64,000 nt of DNA from an uncultured Bacillota bacterium (GCA_949300365.1 CASGEC010000006.1:223885-287884), one strand, 5' to 3'; positions 54,153 to 63,868 are shown, counted from the stretch's first letter. The notes: generated by a model not told the origin, from the sequence alone. Program-made: numbers and translations.

Positions 54153-54800
54153 TTATTGGTTATCCTGGTTAATGACACCATAGGTGAGGAAGGAGAGGAC
54201 GCGGTCAAAAGTGAGGTTGTCCTTGCCGACGAAGATGAGCTTGTCTCCAGCGTGGAGGGCGAAATCCGGTCCGACGGACTGGCGGCAGATGTTGTCGGCG
54301 CCGATGACAGCGACAATCGTGGCTTCCGTATAGTTCCAGAAGTAGACTTCACCGATCGTCTTTCCGTTGATCCAGGAGCCCTGAGGAACCTCGGCTTCGG
54401 AGAACTTGACGGCTTCGGTCGTCTGATAGGTGAAGGAATCCTTCATATCGTCGATGGCGGTGATGATCTTGGACTGGAGCTCCTTCTGCTGGTTGAGAAG
54501 CTGCTCAAGGGTAGCATACTTATCCTTAATCTGCGTTTCGGCCTTCCACTTGTTGGCGAATTCCTGAGCGTGAAGGACGGAATCGACGAAGACACCGACG
54601 CCTCTCTTGGAAGAGACGACCTTGTCCTTCTCAAGGATGTTCAAAGCCTTTCTGACGGTTTCCGGGGAAACGCCATAGGAAGCGCCGAGAATGGAGCGGC
54701 CCTTGAGAAGTGTTCCTTCAGGATACTCGCCAGTGAGAATCTTTCCGCAGACGTCCTGAGCAATCTTGATGTAGCGAGGAGTCGATCTTTCTTTTGCCAT
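54153..54800 (-). CDS. busR: GntR-type regulator with RCK_C domain (BusR-like, probable c-di-AMP sensor)
   Basis: 215 residues: GntR winged helix (1-~72; RYIKIAQDVCGKI, VSPETVRKALNILEKDKVV), a coiled-coil linker (~85-125, LEQLLNQQKELQSKI), and a C-terminal TrkA_C/RCK_C domain (EATIVAVIGADNICRQS, HAGDKLIFVG). This is the BusR arrangement; in lactococci and streptococci BusR binds c-di-AMP and represses osmolyte uptake. No betaine transporter is in the window, so the target here is unknown. GGAGG before the ATG; the promoter is TTGTTT-17-TATAAT (minus strand, -10 near 54834-54839). Symbol by architecture. Confidence 0.75.
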   Translation of the reverse strand: MAKERSTPRYIKIAQDVCGKILTGEYPEGTLLKGRSILGASYGVSPETVRKALNILEKDKVVSSKRGVGVFVDSVLHAQEFANKWKAETQIKDKYATLEQLLNQQKELQSKIITAIDDMKDSFTYQTTEAVKFSEAEVPQGSWINGKTIGEVYFWNYTEATIVAVIGADNICRQSVGPDFALHAGDKLIFVGKDNLTFDRVLSFLTYGVINQDNQ

Positions 54801-55298
54801 AGTGTGATTTTGCCTCCGTTAGAATATGCCAATATTATAGTTGAACATTTGACTAAAAACAACAAGAAAGGCCAAAGAATTCCGGTTAGCGACTCTTAAA
54901 AATATATAAGTTGCTTATCGAAGTCGGTTATCAAAAAAGAAGTTGGTTTTTAAACTTACAAGCCTAAATAGCTCTTTGAAAAAGAACGACGAAGAGCCAA
55001 ATATTGGAACGGGCAAAGGGTATTCGGCTTTTCTACAATGGATAAAATCTTTTTGTTTGTGCCCAAGGAGTCCTTCTTCGGCTGGAAATACTAAAACTGA
55101 TTCATGAAATATGAATTTAAGTAACAAAAATAAGTTTTAAAAGCTTAATTAGTGCAATAACCAACCTTAAAAATAAATAAAGGGTGGTAATCGGCGAGCA
55201 ATAATGAAACGCTTTCATGGGGAAGACCATCAAAAAAGCAAAGAAAGAGTAAAGGTTTGAGATACACTTATTAGACACAATATGAGGAGATTCCTAAA
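54801..55298. other. AT-rich intergenic region before the ABC exporter
   Basis: About 500 bases, no credible gene. Holds the divergent promoters of the BusR-like gene and the exporter. ATGAAACGCTTTCAT (55204-55218) looks like a cre with one base missing from its centre. TTTGAAAAAGAAC-type and A/T-rich words are frequent. Confidence 0.5.
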
Positions 55299-57212
55299 AT
55301 GGGGACAAAGTCTAAAGCCTTACAAGAACAGGTACGTCAGGACTTGCACTATACCAAGGCGGATGCTGCCTTGGACCGAAAGGATAGCAAGGCGACGTTC
55401 CAGATCTATTTGGAGTGTTTGAAGCCTTCGTGGAAATACGTCTTGTTGGATTTCTTCGTCATCCTTCTGGATGCCGTCTTTGAAATCATGATTCCGTATC
55501 TTTGCGGGTTGTTGATCCGTCAGGGACTTCAGCCTTTGGATCCGCTTCTGGGATTTCAGCAGGAGGCGATGAATGCCGTCTGGCTTTATGGCGGATTGAT
55601 GATTGGCATGGCTCTTTTTGCCATTTTCTTCCAGAGTGTCGGCATGAAGCTTTCTGCCATTATTTCCTCGGATTATATCGAAAGGCTTAGAAACACGATT
55701 TTCTGGAAGGCTGAACAGTTCTCTTTCTCCAACATCGGCCATTTCCCTGTCAGCAAGCTGACGACGATGTTCTCCAATGACTGCAACAATATCCGTTTCT
55801 TCGTCTTGATGCTTGTCCGTATGGGATTCAAGCAGTCCATCCTGGTCATTGCCTGCTATGTCTTCATTTTCTCTTTGAACTGGGCAATCGGCCTTATTAC
55901 CCTTCCGATTTCCTTGCTTGCCTTCTTCATCATCTGCGTCATCATCATTAGGACCAAGCCCCAATTCATCATGACCCAGTCGGCCTTGGACAATGTCAAC
56001 CGCAATGTCGAGGAGGATACGGAGGGTATCCGCGAGGTCAAGGCGTTCTGCCGCGAAGAGCATATGGACAAGAAGTTCGGTCGGGCAAACGAAGACCTCA
56101 CTGCCATCAGCTATTCCGCCGTGAGCAAGATGGGAATGACCAGCGCCATTACGACTTTGGCCATCAATGTGACGATTGGCATCATTCAGTTGTTCGGGGG
56201 TTTTGAAATCCTCAACACGGTCAACCAACAGGAAAACACCATTTGGATGATGATGAATTACGGCCAGGTTTTCGATGCGGGAGAGTTGTCGATGCTTTCT
56301 TCCTTCGCTGCTGTCTTGACGGTCGCTTTCTCCTTCCTGTCGATGCTTGTTCAGTTCTATGGCCGTGCCGAGGCGAGTAAGGAACGTATTGACCGCGTGC
56401 TGTCGGAGGAAATCGACATTTCCTATCGGCCCAAGGAAAAGACGGAGAATTTCGATCCGGATAAGCTTGCCGATGGCCATATCCAGTTCGACCATGTCGT
56501 CTTCTCCTATCTTAAGGATCCCTCCAAGGCCGCTGTCGGTCCGGTGAGTATCGATATTCAGTCCGGAGAGACGCTTGGCATCATTGGTGGAACGGGATCC
56601 GGAAAATCTTCCTTTGTCAACTTGATACCGCGGCTTTACGATGCCACCTTGGGGACCGTCCGGATTTCCGGCCATGATGTCAAGGATTATTCCGTGACGG
56701 CATTGCGTAACGATATTGGTGTCGTCCTTCAGAACAACGTTCTTTTTACCGGAACCATTCGTTCCAATATCCTCTGGGGCAAGAAGGATGCGACGGATGA
56801 GGAAATTTGGGATGCCCTGGATATCGCCCAGGCTTCCGAGTTCGTCCGTGGATTCCCGCAAGGCTTGGATACCCCTGTCACGCAGGGTGGTAAATCCGTT
56901 TCCGGTGGACAGAAGCAAAGGCTTTGTATCGCCCGTGCCGTGATCAAGAAGCCGAAGATTCTCATTCTCGACGATTCCGTTTCGGCCTGCGATATGGATA
57001 CGGCAAGGAAGATCCAGGCACAATTCTCGACCAAGCTCAAGGATACGACGGTCATCGTGATCGCCCAAAGAATCGACTCGGTTCAGAACTGTGATCGTAT
57101 TCTTGTTTTGGACAACGGCAAGCCGGTCGGTCTTGGAACGCATGCTGACTTGCTCAGGGATTGTCCGATTTATCGCGAGATTGACGCGATTCAGAGAAAG
57201 GGGGTGAACTGA
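55299..57212 (+). CDS. ABC exporter half-transporter, subunit A (degenerate nucleotide site)
   Basis: 637 residues: six-helix exporter domain (about 45-340), then ATPase. Walker A GGTGSGKSS, signature VSGGQKQRLCIARA, Walker B ILILDDSVSACD, where Asp replaces the catalytic Glu. The BmrC/LmrC-type partner of heterodimeric exporters carries this change. Start ATG has AGGAG. Subunit B follows after one base. Together they form a multidrug/lipid-type exporter; substrate unknown. Confidence 0.9.
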   Translation: MGTKSKALQEQVRQDLHYTKADAALDRKDSKATFQIYLECLKPSWKYVLLDFFVILLDAVFEIMIPYLCGLLIRQGLQPLDPLLGFQQEAMNAVWLYGGLMIGMALFAIFFQSVGMKLSAIISSDYIERLRNTIFWKAEQFSFSNIGHFPVSKLTTMFSNDCNNIRFFVLMLVRMGFKQSILVIACYVFIFSLNWAIGLITLPISLLAFFIICVIIIRTKPQFIMTQSALDNVNRNVEEDTEGIREVKAFCREEHMDKKFGRANEDLTAISYSAVSKMGMTSAITTLAINVTIGIIQLFGGFEILNTVNQQENTIWMMMNYGQVFDAGELSMLSSFAAVLTVAFSFLSMLVQFYGRAEASKERIDRVLSEEIDISYRPKEKTENFDPDKLADGHIQFDHVVFSYLKDPSKAAVGPVSIDIQSGETLGIIGGTGSGKSSFVNLIPRLYDATLGTVRISGHDVKDYSVTALRNDIGVVLQNNVLFTGTIRSNILWGKKDATDEEIWDALDIAQASEFVRGFPQGLDTPVTQGGKSVSGGQKQRLCIARAVIKKPKILILDDSVSACDMDTARKIQAQFSTKLKDTTVIVIAQRIDSVQNCDRILVLDNGKPVGLGTHADLLRDCPIYREIDAIQRKGVN

Positions 57213-57213
57213 T

Positions 57214-59295
57214 ATGACGGGAAAAGGCTTCAATCAGACGGGCGAAGGTCCGCTGATCAACGGCGTTCGCATTCAGTATACCTGTGGAAAGGAAGGCTAT
57301 CAGCAGATCACGGCCTCCTATAGCCGACGAAAGAAAGGCTATGCCAAGCCGGAGCATTCCTGGCACTCCCTGCTGCGTGTTTTTGGCTATCTGACGCCGG
57401 ACAAGTTCTATCTTATCGGGATCACCGTCCTGACGATCTTCATGATTGCCGTCAATCTTGTCGGTGCCTTTATCTCGGCTCCGATTGTCGATTCGATTCT
57501 CCAACCGGCTTCCTTTGCGCTCAGCGGCGATTGGGGAAGGTATGGTGGTGCCCAAGGCTACTTCGATGAAGTCATCAAGGATCAGATGGGCCTTTACGGC
57601 ATGCTTTTCAATAGCATCGACTGGGCCAATGTCGATACCGTCATGGCGGAATCCGTCAAGACGCTTGGCACTTTGATTGGCATCATGATGGGGTTGTATG
57701 TCGTTGCCTTCCTCGGCACGACGCTGCAGGTTTTCAGCATGACGCGAGTCGGTACATCTTCTCTTCAGCGTCTGCGAAACGATATGTTTTGCAAGATGCA
57801 GAACCTTCCTCTTAAGTATTTCGACTCCGTTGCCCATGGCGATATCATGTCCCGCTTCACCAATGATGTCGATAACTTGGCACAGCTCTTCAATACGGGA
57901 CTTATCGAGATTTTCACGTCGATCATCATGATTGCCGGACTCTTGGTTTTTGTCTTCCTTCTGAACTGGGTCCTTGCGTTGATCGCTATCTTCATGGAAA
58001 TCGTGGCCGTCTGCATCGTGGCTTTCAATGTCCATCAATCCGTCTCGGCGTTTTCCGACAGCCAGATTTCCATGGGTGAATTCAATGGCGTTGCCGAGGA
58101 GGTCCTCTCCGGTCTCAAGGTCGTCAAGTGCTTCTCCAAGGAAGAGGATATGTCTCAGCTGTTCAAGTCGATCGATTATCGGCATACATTGGATAACCAC
58201 AAGTCCGTCTACCTTTCGTCCGTCAATATTCCGATCGTCAACAACATCAACAATCTGACGACCGCCTTGGTTGCGATTGTCGGCTGCGTGCTTTTGGTGA
58301 CCGATGCGGCTTCTGGACTGGGTCTTACCGTTTCTATCGGTTCGATCATTGCCTTCGTGACGTTCATCCGTATGTTCGCCCGTCCTTTCAATTCGATTTC
58401 CAACATGATGACGATGCTGCAGGCTTCCTTGGCCGGTGCCGAAAGAATTTTCCAGATGATGGATCAGGAGCCGGAGCCGAGTCTTCAGCAGGCGAAATGG
58501 CGTTCGTACAAGGCGGATGATGGAAAGTTCTATTGGACCGATGGCAAGGAAACCAAGCCTGTCCTTGGCCAAGTCGATATGAAGAACGTTTGCTTCTCCT
58601 ATCAGAAGGGCCATCCGATTCTCAAGGACATCACCCTTTATGCCCATCCGGGTCAAAGGATTGCCTTGGTGGGATCGACGGGTGCCGGTAAGACGACGAT
58701 CACGAATCTCCTGACGCGGTTCTATGATATTGATTCCGGTTCCATCCTGATCGATGGCATCGACATCAAGGATATCGACCGCGTTTCCATGCGAAGGTCC
58801 ATGACGCTGGTCTTGCAGGACACGCATCTCTTCAGCGGAACGATCTACGACAATATCCGTTATGGAAGGCTTAAGGCGACTGACGCCGAATGCGAGGAAG
58901 CGGCAAAGATTGCCTGTGCCGATCCCTTTATCCGGAAGCTTCCGCAAGGGTACAATACCGTCATCGATGGCGCCAACGCTTCCTTGTCCCAAGGACAGAA
59001 GCAGTTGCTCTCGATTGCCCGCTGCGCCGTTGGCAATCCGCCTATCCTGATCTTGGATGAAGCGACATCGAGCGTCGATACAAGAACGGAAAGACTGATC
59101 TCCCACGGCATGGACAATATCATGAAGGGAAAGACGACGTTCGTCATTGCCCATCGTCTCAGTACGATTCGCTATTCCGATTGCATCATGGTCCTGGATC
59201 ATGGTCAAATTATCGAACGTGGCACACACGAACAATTGCTTGAGCAAAAGGGACGCTACTACGAGTTGTGGATGGGAAAGGCTGAGCTGGACTAA
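57214..59295 (+). CDS. ABC exporter half-transporter, subunit B
   Basis: 693 residues: an N-terminal soluble lead (~50 residues), six-helix domain, and ATPase with Walker A GSTGAGKTT, signature LSQGQKQLLSIARC (one glycine changed), Walker B ILILDEATSSVD with the catalytic Glu intact. This complements subunit A: its Walker B and A's good signature make one working site. Ends in a strong terminator. Confidence 0.9.
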   Translation: MTGKGFNQTGEGPLINGVRIQYTCGKEGYQQITASYSRRKKGYAKPEHSWHSLLRVFGYLTPDKFYLIGITVLTIFMIAVNLVGAFISAPIVDSILQPASFALSGDWGRYGGAQGYFDEVIKDQMGLYGMLFNSIDWANVDTVMAESVKTLGTLIGIMMGLYVVAFLGTTLQVFSMTRVGTSSLQRLRNDMFCKMQNLPLKYFDSVAHGDIMSRFTNDVDNLAQLFNTGLIEIFTSIIMIAGLLVFVFLLNWVLALIAIFMEIVAVCIVAFNVHQSVSAFSDSQISMGEFNGVAEEVLSGLKVVKCFSKEEDMSQLFKSIDYRHTLDNHKSVYLSSVNIPIVNNINNLTTALVAIVGCVLLVTDAASGLGLTVSIGSIIAFVTFIRMFARPFNSISNMMTMLQASLAGAERIFQMMDQEPEPSLQQAKWRSYKADDGKFYWTDGKETKPVLGQVDMKNVCFSYQKGHPILKDITLYAHPGQRIALVGSTGAGKTTITNLLTRFYDIDSGSILIDGIDIKDIDRVSMRRSMTLVLQDTHLFSGTIYDNIRYGRLKATDAECEEAAKIACADPFIRKLPQGYNTVIDGANASLSQGQKQLLSIARCAVGNPPILILDEATSSVDTRTERLISHGMDNIMKGKTTFVIAHRLSTIRYSDCIMVLDHGQIIERGTHEQLLEQKGRYYELWMGKAELD

Positions 59296-59312
59296 ATAGA
59301 ATCGCAGTTTGA

Positions 59313-59351
59313 GAACACCTTGGTTTGTTAGGGACAAGGTGTTCTTTTTTT
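59313..59351 (+). terminator. Terminator after the ABC exporter
   Basis: GAACACCTTG / CAAGGTGTTC, perfect 10-bp stem, then seven T. The following 236 bases to sbcD are AT-rich with TATAAT at 59562-59567 as its only clear signal. Confidence 0.92.
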
Positions 59352-59587
59352 GCTTTTGGAATCCTTGTTTTTGTGTGCCCAAAAAATAAGTTTTTTTAAA
59401 ACGGGTCAAAAAGTGGGGTGCCCGAAAATACCTTTGCGAATTTTGAAATTTTCCGAGAACTATCGAAATATTTACAAAAAATCGTTCCTTTTTCGAGGTC
59501 TCGGATTTTTGAAAATAAAATATCAATTTAAAGCTGGGCCAAAAAGTACACTACATGGCTGTATAATAGTAAATAAAAGGAGAGCTC

Positions 59588-60742
59588 ATGATAATCGTTC
59601 ATCTGTCCGACTTCCATCTCGGCAGAGAGATGGACCATAAGTACCTTCTTCCTCGACAAAAGGAAATCTTGCTTCATGTTGTCTTGCCAATGCTGGATTC
59701 GATACGACCGGATGTCCTGGTGATCACGGGGGATATCTTCGAGTCGCTTTGTCCCGATGATCTATGCCTTTCTGTCTACAACGAGTTCCTGGATAAGGCA
59801 TCTTCCGTATGTCGGAACGTCATTGCGATAAGCGGCAACCATGACAACCCCGCCTTTATCGAATACTTGTCTAAGTTCTTGGCCAAAGCGAACATCTATA
59901 CTTTCGGAAAGAACCGAGACTATCTTCCCCGGATTACCATTGAAGACGGGTATGGGCCTGTCGACTTCTATATGCTTCCCTTTTTGCAGAATCGGTTTGT
60001 TTCGAGCTTTTGCCATCCGTTGTACTACGAAGATGCCTCCGCGCTTGTCTCCCAGTTGATCGAGAATTCGAAGATCGACTTTTCTCGGAGAAATGTTTTG
60101 CTTGGGCACCAATATGTCTACTCCCAAGACGAGAAGAAGGAAAAGGAGAAGGATTTTGGGCCTAGCCCGGACATGATCGACAGCAAGGTCCTGGAAGTTT
60201 TCGACCATTGCTGCTTTGGTCATATCCATGAAGCGAAGGCCATCGGGGACAAGATCGTCTATAGCGGTGCGCCCTACCCGATGCACTACACCGATAGAAA
60301 CGAGAAGTACCTGGAAGTTATTCAGTTTGGGAATGGGAAGAAATGTCAGTGGAAGTTTGTTCCCATTCCCACGGATGAGTTGCGGATAGCCGTTTATTCT
60401 TCCACTGTCAAGACGCTGCATGAGTTGCCGTTGAACGACAAGGATTTCGTCTATGTGGTCTTGGATAAGGGGGATTTACCCAACGAAATCATTCGGGAAC
60501 TTCAATTGCGATTTTCCAATTTTTGCAAGTGCTTGAGCCAAAAGCAGATGTTGAGTCCGGGAAGCCCGTTCCGGGATGATGAGGATTGTTATCTGTCAGA
60601 GGTTGAAAGAATGATAGGAAAGGAGGAATTGACTAGAGATGATGGTGTTTTCGTTCAGATGCTGTTAAGAAAGGAATTGAATAAGGACAACACACATGCA
60701 AATAACCAAATTGAAGCTTCATCACTTCCGTCGACAGAGTAG
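59588..60742 (+). CDS. sbcD: Mre11/SbcD-family nuclease
   Basis: Nuclease subunit that trims hairpins and protein-blocked DNA ends with SbcC. 384 residues with all phosphoesterase motifs: HLSDFHLGR, ITGDIFES, ISGNHDNPAF, LGHQYVYS and FGHIHEAK, so metal binding and catalysis should be intact. GGAGAG precedes the ATG. The C-terminal ~100 residues (normally SbcC-binding) are not recognisable by motif. The end overlaps the following gene by 47 bases. Codon choice uses more TTG and GGG than most of the window, a possible sign of transfer. Confidence 0.9.
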   Translation: MIIVHLSDFHLGREMDHKYLLPRQKEILLHVVLPMLDSIRPDVLVITGDIFESLCPDDLCLSVYNEFLDKASSVCRNVIAISGNHDNPAFIEYLSKFLAKANIYTFGKNRDYLPRITIEDGYGPVDFYMLPFLQNRFVSSFCHPLYYEDASALVSQLIENSKIDFSRRNVLLGHQYVYSQDEKKEKEKDFGPSPDMIDSKVLEVFDHCCFGHIHEAKAIGDKIVYSGAPYPMHYTDRNEKYLEVIQFGNGKKCQWKFVPIPTDELRIAVYSSTVKTLHELPLNDKDFVYVVLDKGDLPNEIIRELQLRFSNFCKCLSQKQMLSPGSPFRDDEDCYLSEVERMIGKEELTRDDGVFVQMLLRKELNKDNTHANNQIEASSLPSTE

Positions 60743-63131
60743 AGGGAAGGAAATTTCCTTCTTGGAGAGCCAATGCTTACATGATACCCACTGGACGAAT
60801 TTTTCCGATATTGTAGATGCCGTCTGTTATGCCCTCTTTGGCAGTTACGAGTCCTCTGACAGCAAGATGAACTATGGGGGAAACGAAGATTATTACTGCG
60901 TCTCCCTGTTCATCAAACACAAGGGCAAGGAATACGAGTTCTTACGCACGGCCCCGGCTTCGGCAGAAAAGGAAGAATCCAAGCAAAAAGGGTTCTTCAT
61001 CTACGAAATTTGCAATGGGCAAAGAGGGAAGCCTTTCTGCGATAGGGATGTCCGAAAACTGCGCGAGGAGATCATCGGATGTTCCAAAACGGAGTTCCTG
61101 AGAACCTATGTCTTCAAAGGGGTGGGCAATACGATCTATGATGGCAAAGAAGTCAAGGCACAAACGGTCTTCCGGCGCTTCTTATATACCGAGGGATACT
61201 ACAGATTTGTGAGCAACCTTGTCGGCAAGAAGAAACACCTTAAAAGAAACTATCTGATGTGCCTTCATGAAATTCAAAAAAACATCGCCAAGATCGAGCG
61301 AAAGAACATCTGGATAAAAGAGTTCGAGTTTGAAAACGAACCCTTGCAGCTTGCTTCCTTCAATCACATTGAGTTTGTCGATTCCAAGCTCCAGCTTATG
61401 GATAAGTGGATCAAGAAATTCGATAGTGAGATTGCGGGTTTCCATAGGATGATTGAAAATATAAAGATATCTTCCAAGGCCATCCACACAAAGTATGATA
61501 CGAGAGGGAGGGTTGGAAATGATGTCAAGCATGAAAGACAGACAATTTCGGCTAATATGGAAAAAGGGGTTCTTGAGCAAATCGTTAGTTTGCTATATAT
61601 GCTGGAACATGCTCAAGCCGTTTCGAAACGTTTGAGAGAAACCATAGAGAATGTCGCCGTAAGCCATCGTGAGTTGAGCGAACGCCATGTCTTGACAAGA
61701 ACGCCGGAAACCAATATCAAATCCCTGAGGGAAAAGGAATATCAGTTTCTGAACTGCCCTTCCAAGAAGGAAACCATAAGGCGAATAGGAGAGACCTCTT
61801 TTGAGGCATTTTCATTGCTTTTCCTGGACACATGTCTTGAAGGGGATAACTTCCAGCCAAAAAACCGATGGCAAGCTAGGATCCAAAACAAGAGCACAAG
61901 TGCAAAAGAAAACGTTGACATCATGGCGTCGAGAAGGCTCGGTGGCATCACTGACGTGTTCTTCGATGTCCCCGAAGACACTCCGCTACGCTTCTTCTTC
62001 GAAAAACTCGACGAGCCCTTGGAGAACTATATAAGCAATTTCATTTTCGGATTTTCGAAGTCGGATACCGACAAGGCCGAAGAATACATTAAGAACGTCA
62101 TCGAGAATCCTTCGGAATTCCTTCTTGCCAACTATTTTGAAAAGATACGCAAGTTCATTGCGGACTTGGCCATCAACATTGAAGTGGCTGAACGCTGTCT
62201 CAGGGAAAAGAGGAACGGATACATCATTGCCACGAAAGCCGTTCTTCAAGACGAAGAGAATTTCATCCTTAGCAAATTGCCCACGGATAGCCTCTTGAAG
62301 CAATTGGATATCCAGGATAAGGATTTGAATAGAATCACGGAAATCTGTAAGGAAATAAAACAGACGCAACGAGGCTTATCCGAAGAAGAGGGAAGGCGGC
62401 TCCTCGAATCCATCAACGCCTTCGGCAAGCAATGGGAAGAATACCTGCAGGAAAGTCGCAAGCAGCTCTACCGTGAGAAACGCATCCTCCAGTCGAAAAA
62501 ATTCGAGCTGACGTTGTGCTATCGCAAGATCCACGAAGGAGCGGCAAAGCTCGCCGAATTGCGCGATCGTTACGCACGCGCGCACGCAATACTCATAGAT
62601 ATGGTTGGCGCCAACAAGAACTTCGACTACATTCAGCGCCAAACCAAAATCAATGTAGAGATAAGGGAGCAGAGAAGGCGGCTCAAACCGGTTCTGGAAG
62701 ACGCAAACAGAATCATAAGGAATATAACGGGAAGGGAGGTGAAGCTGATTCTCTTCTATACGGATGAGGAAAAGCCCAACGACCTTTCGATTGGTTTCAC
62801 TTATCAGACCCTGGGGAGAATGTCCATGAATTGCATGGTCACGGAGATGTTGGAAATCGCTCAGTTTGCGTTGGTTCTTGCCTTGATCCGTGACGCGAAG
62901 AAGCAGAATCCCGATTTTGAAAAGGTAACGATATTCCTTGACTCCTGTCTAGACCATGTTCAAGAGAGGCAGATGAGAAGAATCGCTGAGGAAATGGAAA
63001 AAGAGAAAGATATCGTTGTCTTCATTGGATTGCCGGGAAATAGCTCCTGGGCGACGGTGACGAAATCGAAGTTCCCTTACTGGAACAGAACATGGAAGGG
63101 GAACAATGGTTCAGACGATAAATTAGGATAA
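60696..63131 (+). CDS. SbcC/Rad50-like protein with lost P-loop
   Basis: 811 residues with Rad50 architecture: N-terminal ATPase half, long coiled-coil middle (about 190-610), C-terminal ATPase half. The expected Walker A (G-x-N-G-x-G-K-S before an I-x-D-A-I-x-Y-A-L-F-G helix) reads DTHWTNFS at 30-37, directly followed by DIVDAVCYALFG, so the helix is kept and the loop replaced without indel. The Q-loop region reads YVFKGVGNT, the signature position LGRMSMN, and Walker B is FLDSCLDHV (~745). The hook cysteine pair is a single CPSK (354-357). It probably no longer binds ATP normally. Pairs with sbcD by overlap. Confidence 0.75.
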   Translation: MQITKLKLHHFRRQSRGKEISFLESQCLHDTHWTNFSDIVDAVCYALFGSYESSDSKMNYGGNEDYYCVSLFIKHKGKEYEFLRTAPASAEKEESKQKGFFIYEICNGQRGKPFCDRDVRKLREEIIGCSKTEFLRTYVFKGVGNTIYDGKEVKAQTVFRRFLYTEGYYRFVSNLVGKKKHLKRNYLMCLHEIQKNIAKIERKNIWIKEFEFENEPLQLASFNHIEFVDSKLQLMDKWIKKFDSEIAGFHRMIENIKISSKAIHTKYDTRGRVGNDVKHERQTISANMEKGVLEQIVSLLYMLEHAQAVSKRLRETIENVAVSHRELSERHVLTRTPETNIKSLREKEYQFLNCPSKKETIRRIGETSFEAFSLLFLDTCLEGDNFQPKNRWQARIQNKSTSAKENVDIMASRRLGGITDVFFDVPEDTPLRFFFEKLDEPLENYISNFIFGFSKSDTDKAEEYIKNVIENPSEFLLANYFEKIRKFIADLAINIEVAERCLREKRNGYIIATKAVLQDEENFILSKLPTDSLLKQLDIQDKDLNRITEICKEIKQTQRGLSEEEGRRLLESINAFGKQWEEYLQESRKQLYREKRILQSKKFELTLCYRKIHEGAAKLAELRDRYARAHAILIDMVGANKNFDYIQRQTKINVEIREQRRRLKPVLEDANRIIRNITGREVKLILFYTDEEKPNDLSIGFTYQTLGRMSMNCMVTEMLEIAQFALVLALIRDAKKQNPDFEKVTIFLDSCLDHVQERQMRRIAEEMEKEKDIVVFIGLPGNSSWATVTKSKFPYWNRTWKGNNGSDDKLG

Positions 63132-63379
63132 AAAAGAGATGGTTGAGTTCCAAAGTTAATGCAACAAATTCGGCTTACGGCCATTCCTACGCGCTTCCGT
63201 GACGGTTTCAGGGCGTCCAGCGAAGCCTTTTCTTTTTTAGGCCGTTTCCTTTGCGTTTTCGCCCTTCCGGCCCTATAAGCAACAGGAAAGCCTTGGGCAC
63301 GCGTTTCGGCGAGCGGTTCGCCTTGCGTCGTCCGTGACTGCTGGTCGGTGGGGAGGTCCTTTCCCCGGTCTTCAGTCGG
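63132..63379. other. Gene-free region after sbcC-like gene
   Basis: No gene found. GC-rich patches with short hairpins (GGCGA-TCGCC near 63310) precede the transposase remnant. Confidence 0.4.
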
Positions 63380-63565
63380 CTACTTCACGGCTTTTCCTAA
63401 CGGATGGAGAACGACGTCCTCCGGCCTCACCCGGGAGACCCCGATGTCTGCGGGTATCCCGTCGTCGTATTGTTCGGCGAAGAGGTCGTAGGGCGTCTTT
63501 CCGTTTATGGACTTCCTCGACATCGCATTCACGTTCGAGAGGGTTCTTCGCACCTTGGCCTCTCT
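63380..63565 (-). pseudogene. IS30-like transposase C-terminal remnant
   Basis: A 61-codon fragment ending in TAG at 63380 reads LSNVNAMSRKSINGKTPYDLF followed by RPEDVVLHPLGKAVK, which strongly recalls the C-terminus of IS30-family transposases (NHINS-x-PRK-x-GxKTPYDLF ... I-x-PDEV-x-L-x-PxL). An in-frame TGA cuts it off upstream and there is no start codon or catalytic DDE part. No inverted repeats were found. Confidence 0.7.
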
Positions 63566-63790
63566 TCATTCCGCTTTAGGTAAAATAACCAAGGGGAAGA
63601 GCGGTCGGTGAGCCCATCATAAGAGAACCCTAAATGCTGGCCGGTCATTCGGAAACAAAAAAATAAGGAAGGTTTCCCTTTTGCTTTCTTCGGAAAAACC
63701 ATGGAATGCGGATGTGGAAACGAATTCCAGAATAAGGATTACTATGAGTTGCATTTGCTTTGGAAATCAACGGAAGAAAAAAATTAAAAA
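63566..63790. other. AT-rich spacer before the rRNA promoter
   Basis: No gene. Ends in the A/T tract that acts as an UP element. Confidence 0.4.
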
Positions 63791-63825
63791 AAGTTGTTGA
63801 CTGGTATTTTCACGGATGATATACT
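63784..63825 (+). promoter_or_regulatory. Strong rRNA operon promoter with UP element
   Basis: TTGACT (63797-63802), 17-base spacer, TATACT (63820-63825), preceded by an A/T-only tract (about 63778-63793) typical of an UP element. Confidence 0.9.
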
Positions 63826-63868
63826 CTTCCTCGCGCCTCAAGAGAGGCACACAAAAAACACATACGAT

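Noticed and set aside
54915..55127. 70-codon minus-strand frame in the AT-rich gap
   Set aside because: No ribosome site, low-complexity product.
55204..55218. cre site before the ABC exporter
   Set aside because: The palindrome arms are one base too close together for the CcpA consensus; noted as look-alike only.
63334..63579. Plus-strand 81-codon frame near the right end
   Set aside because: It is the opposite strand of the transposase remnant.
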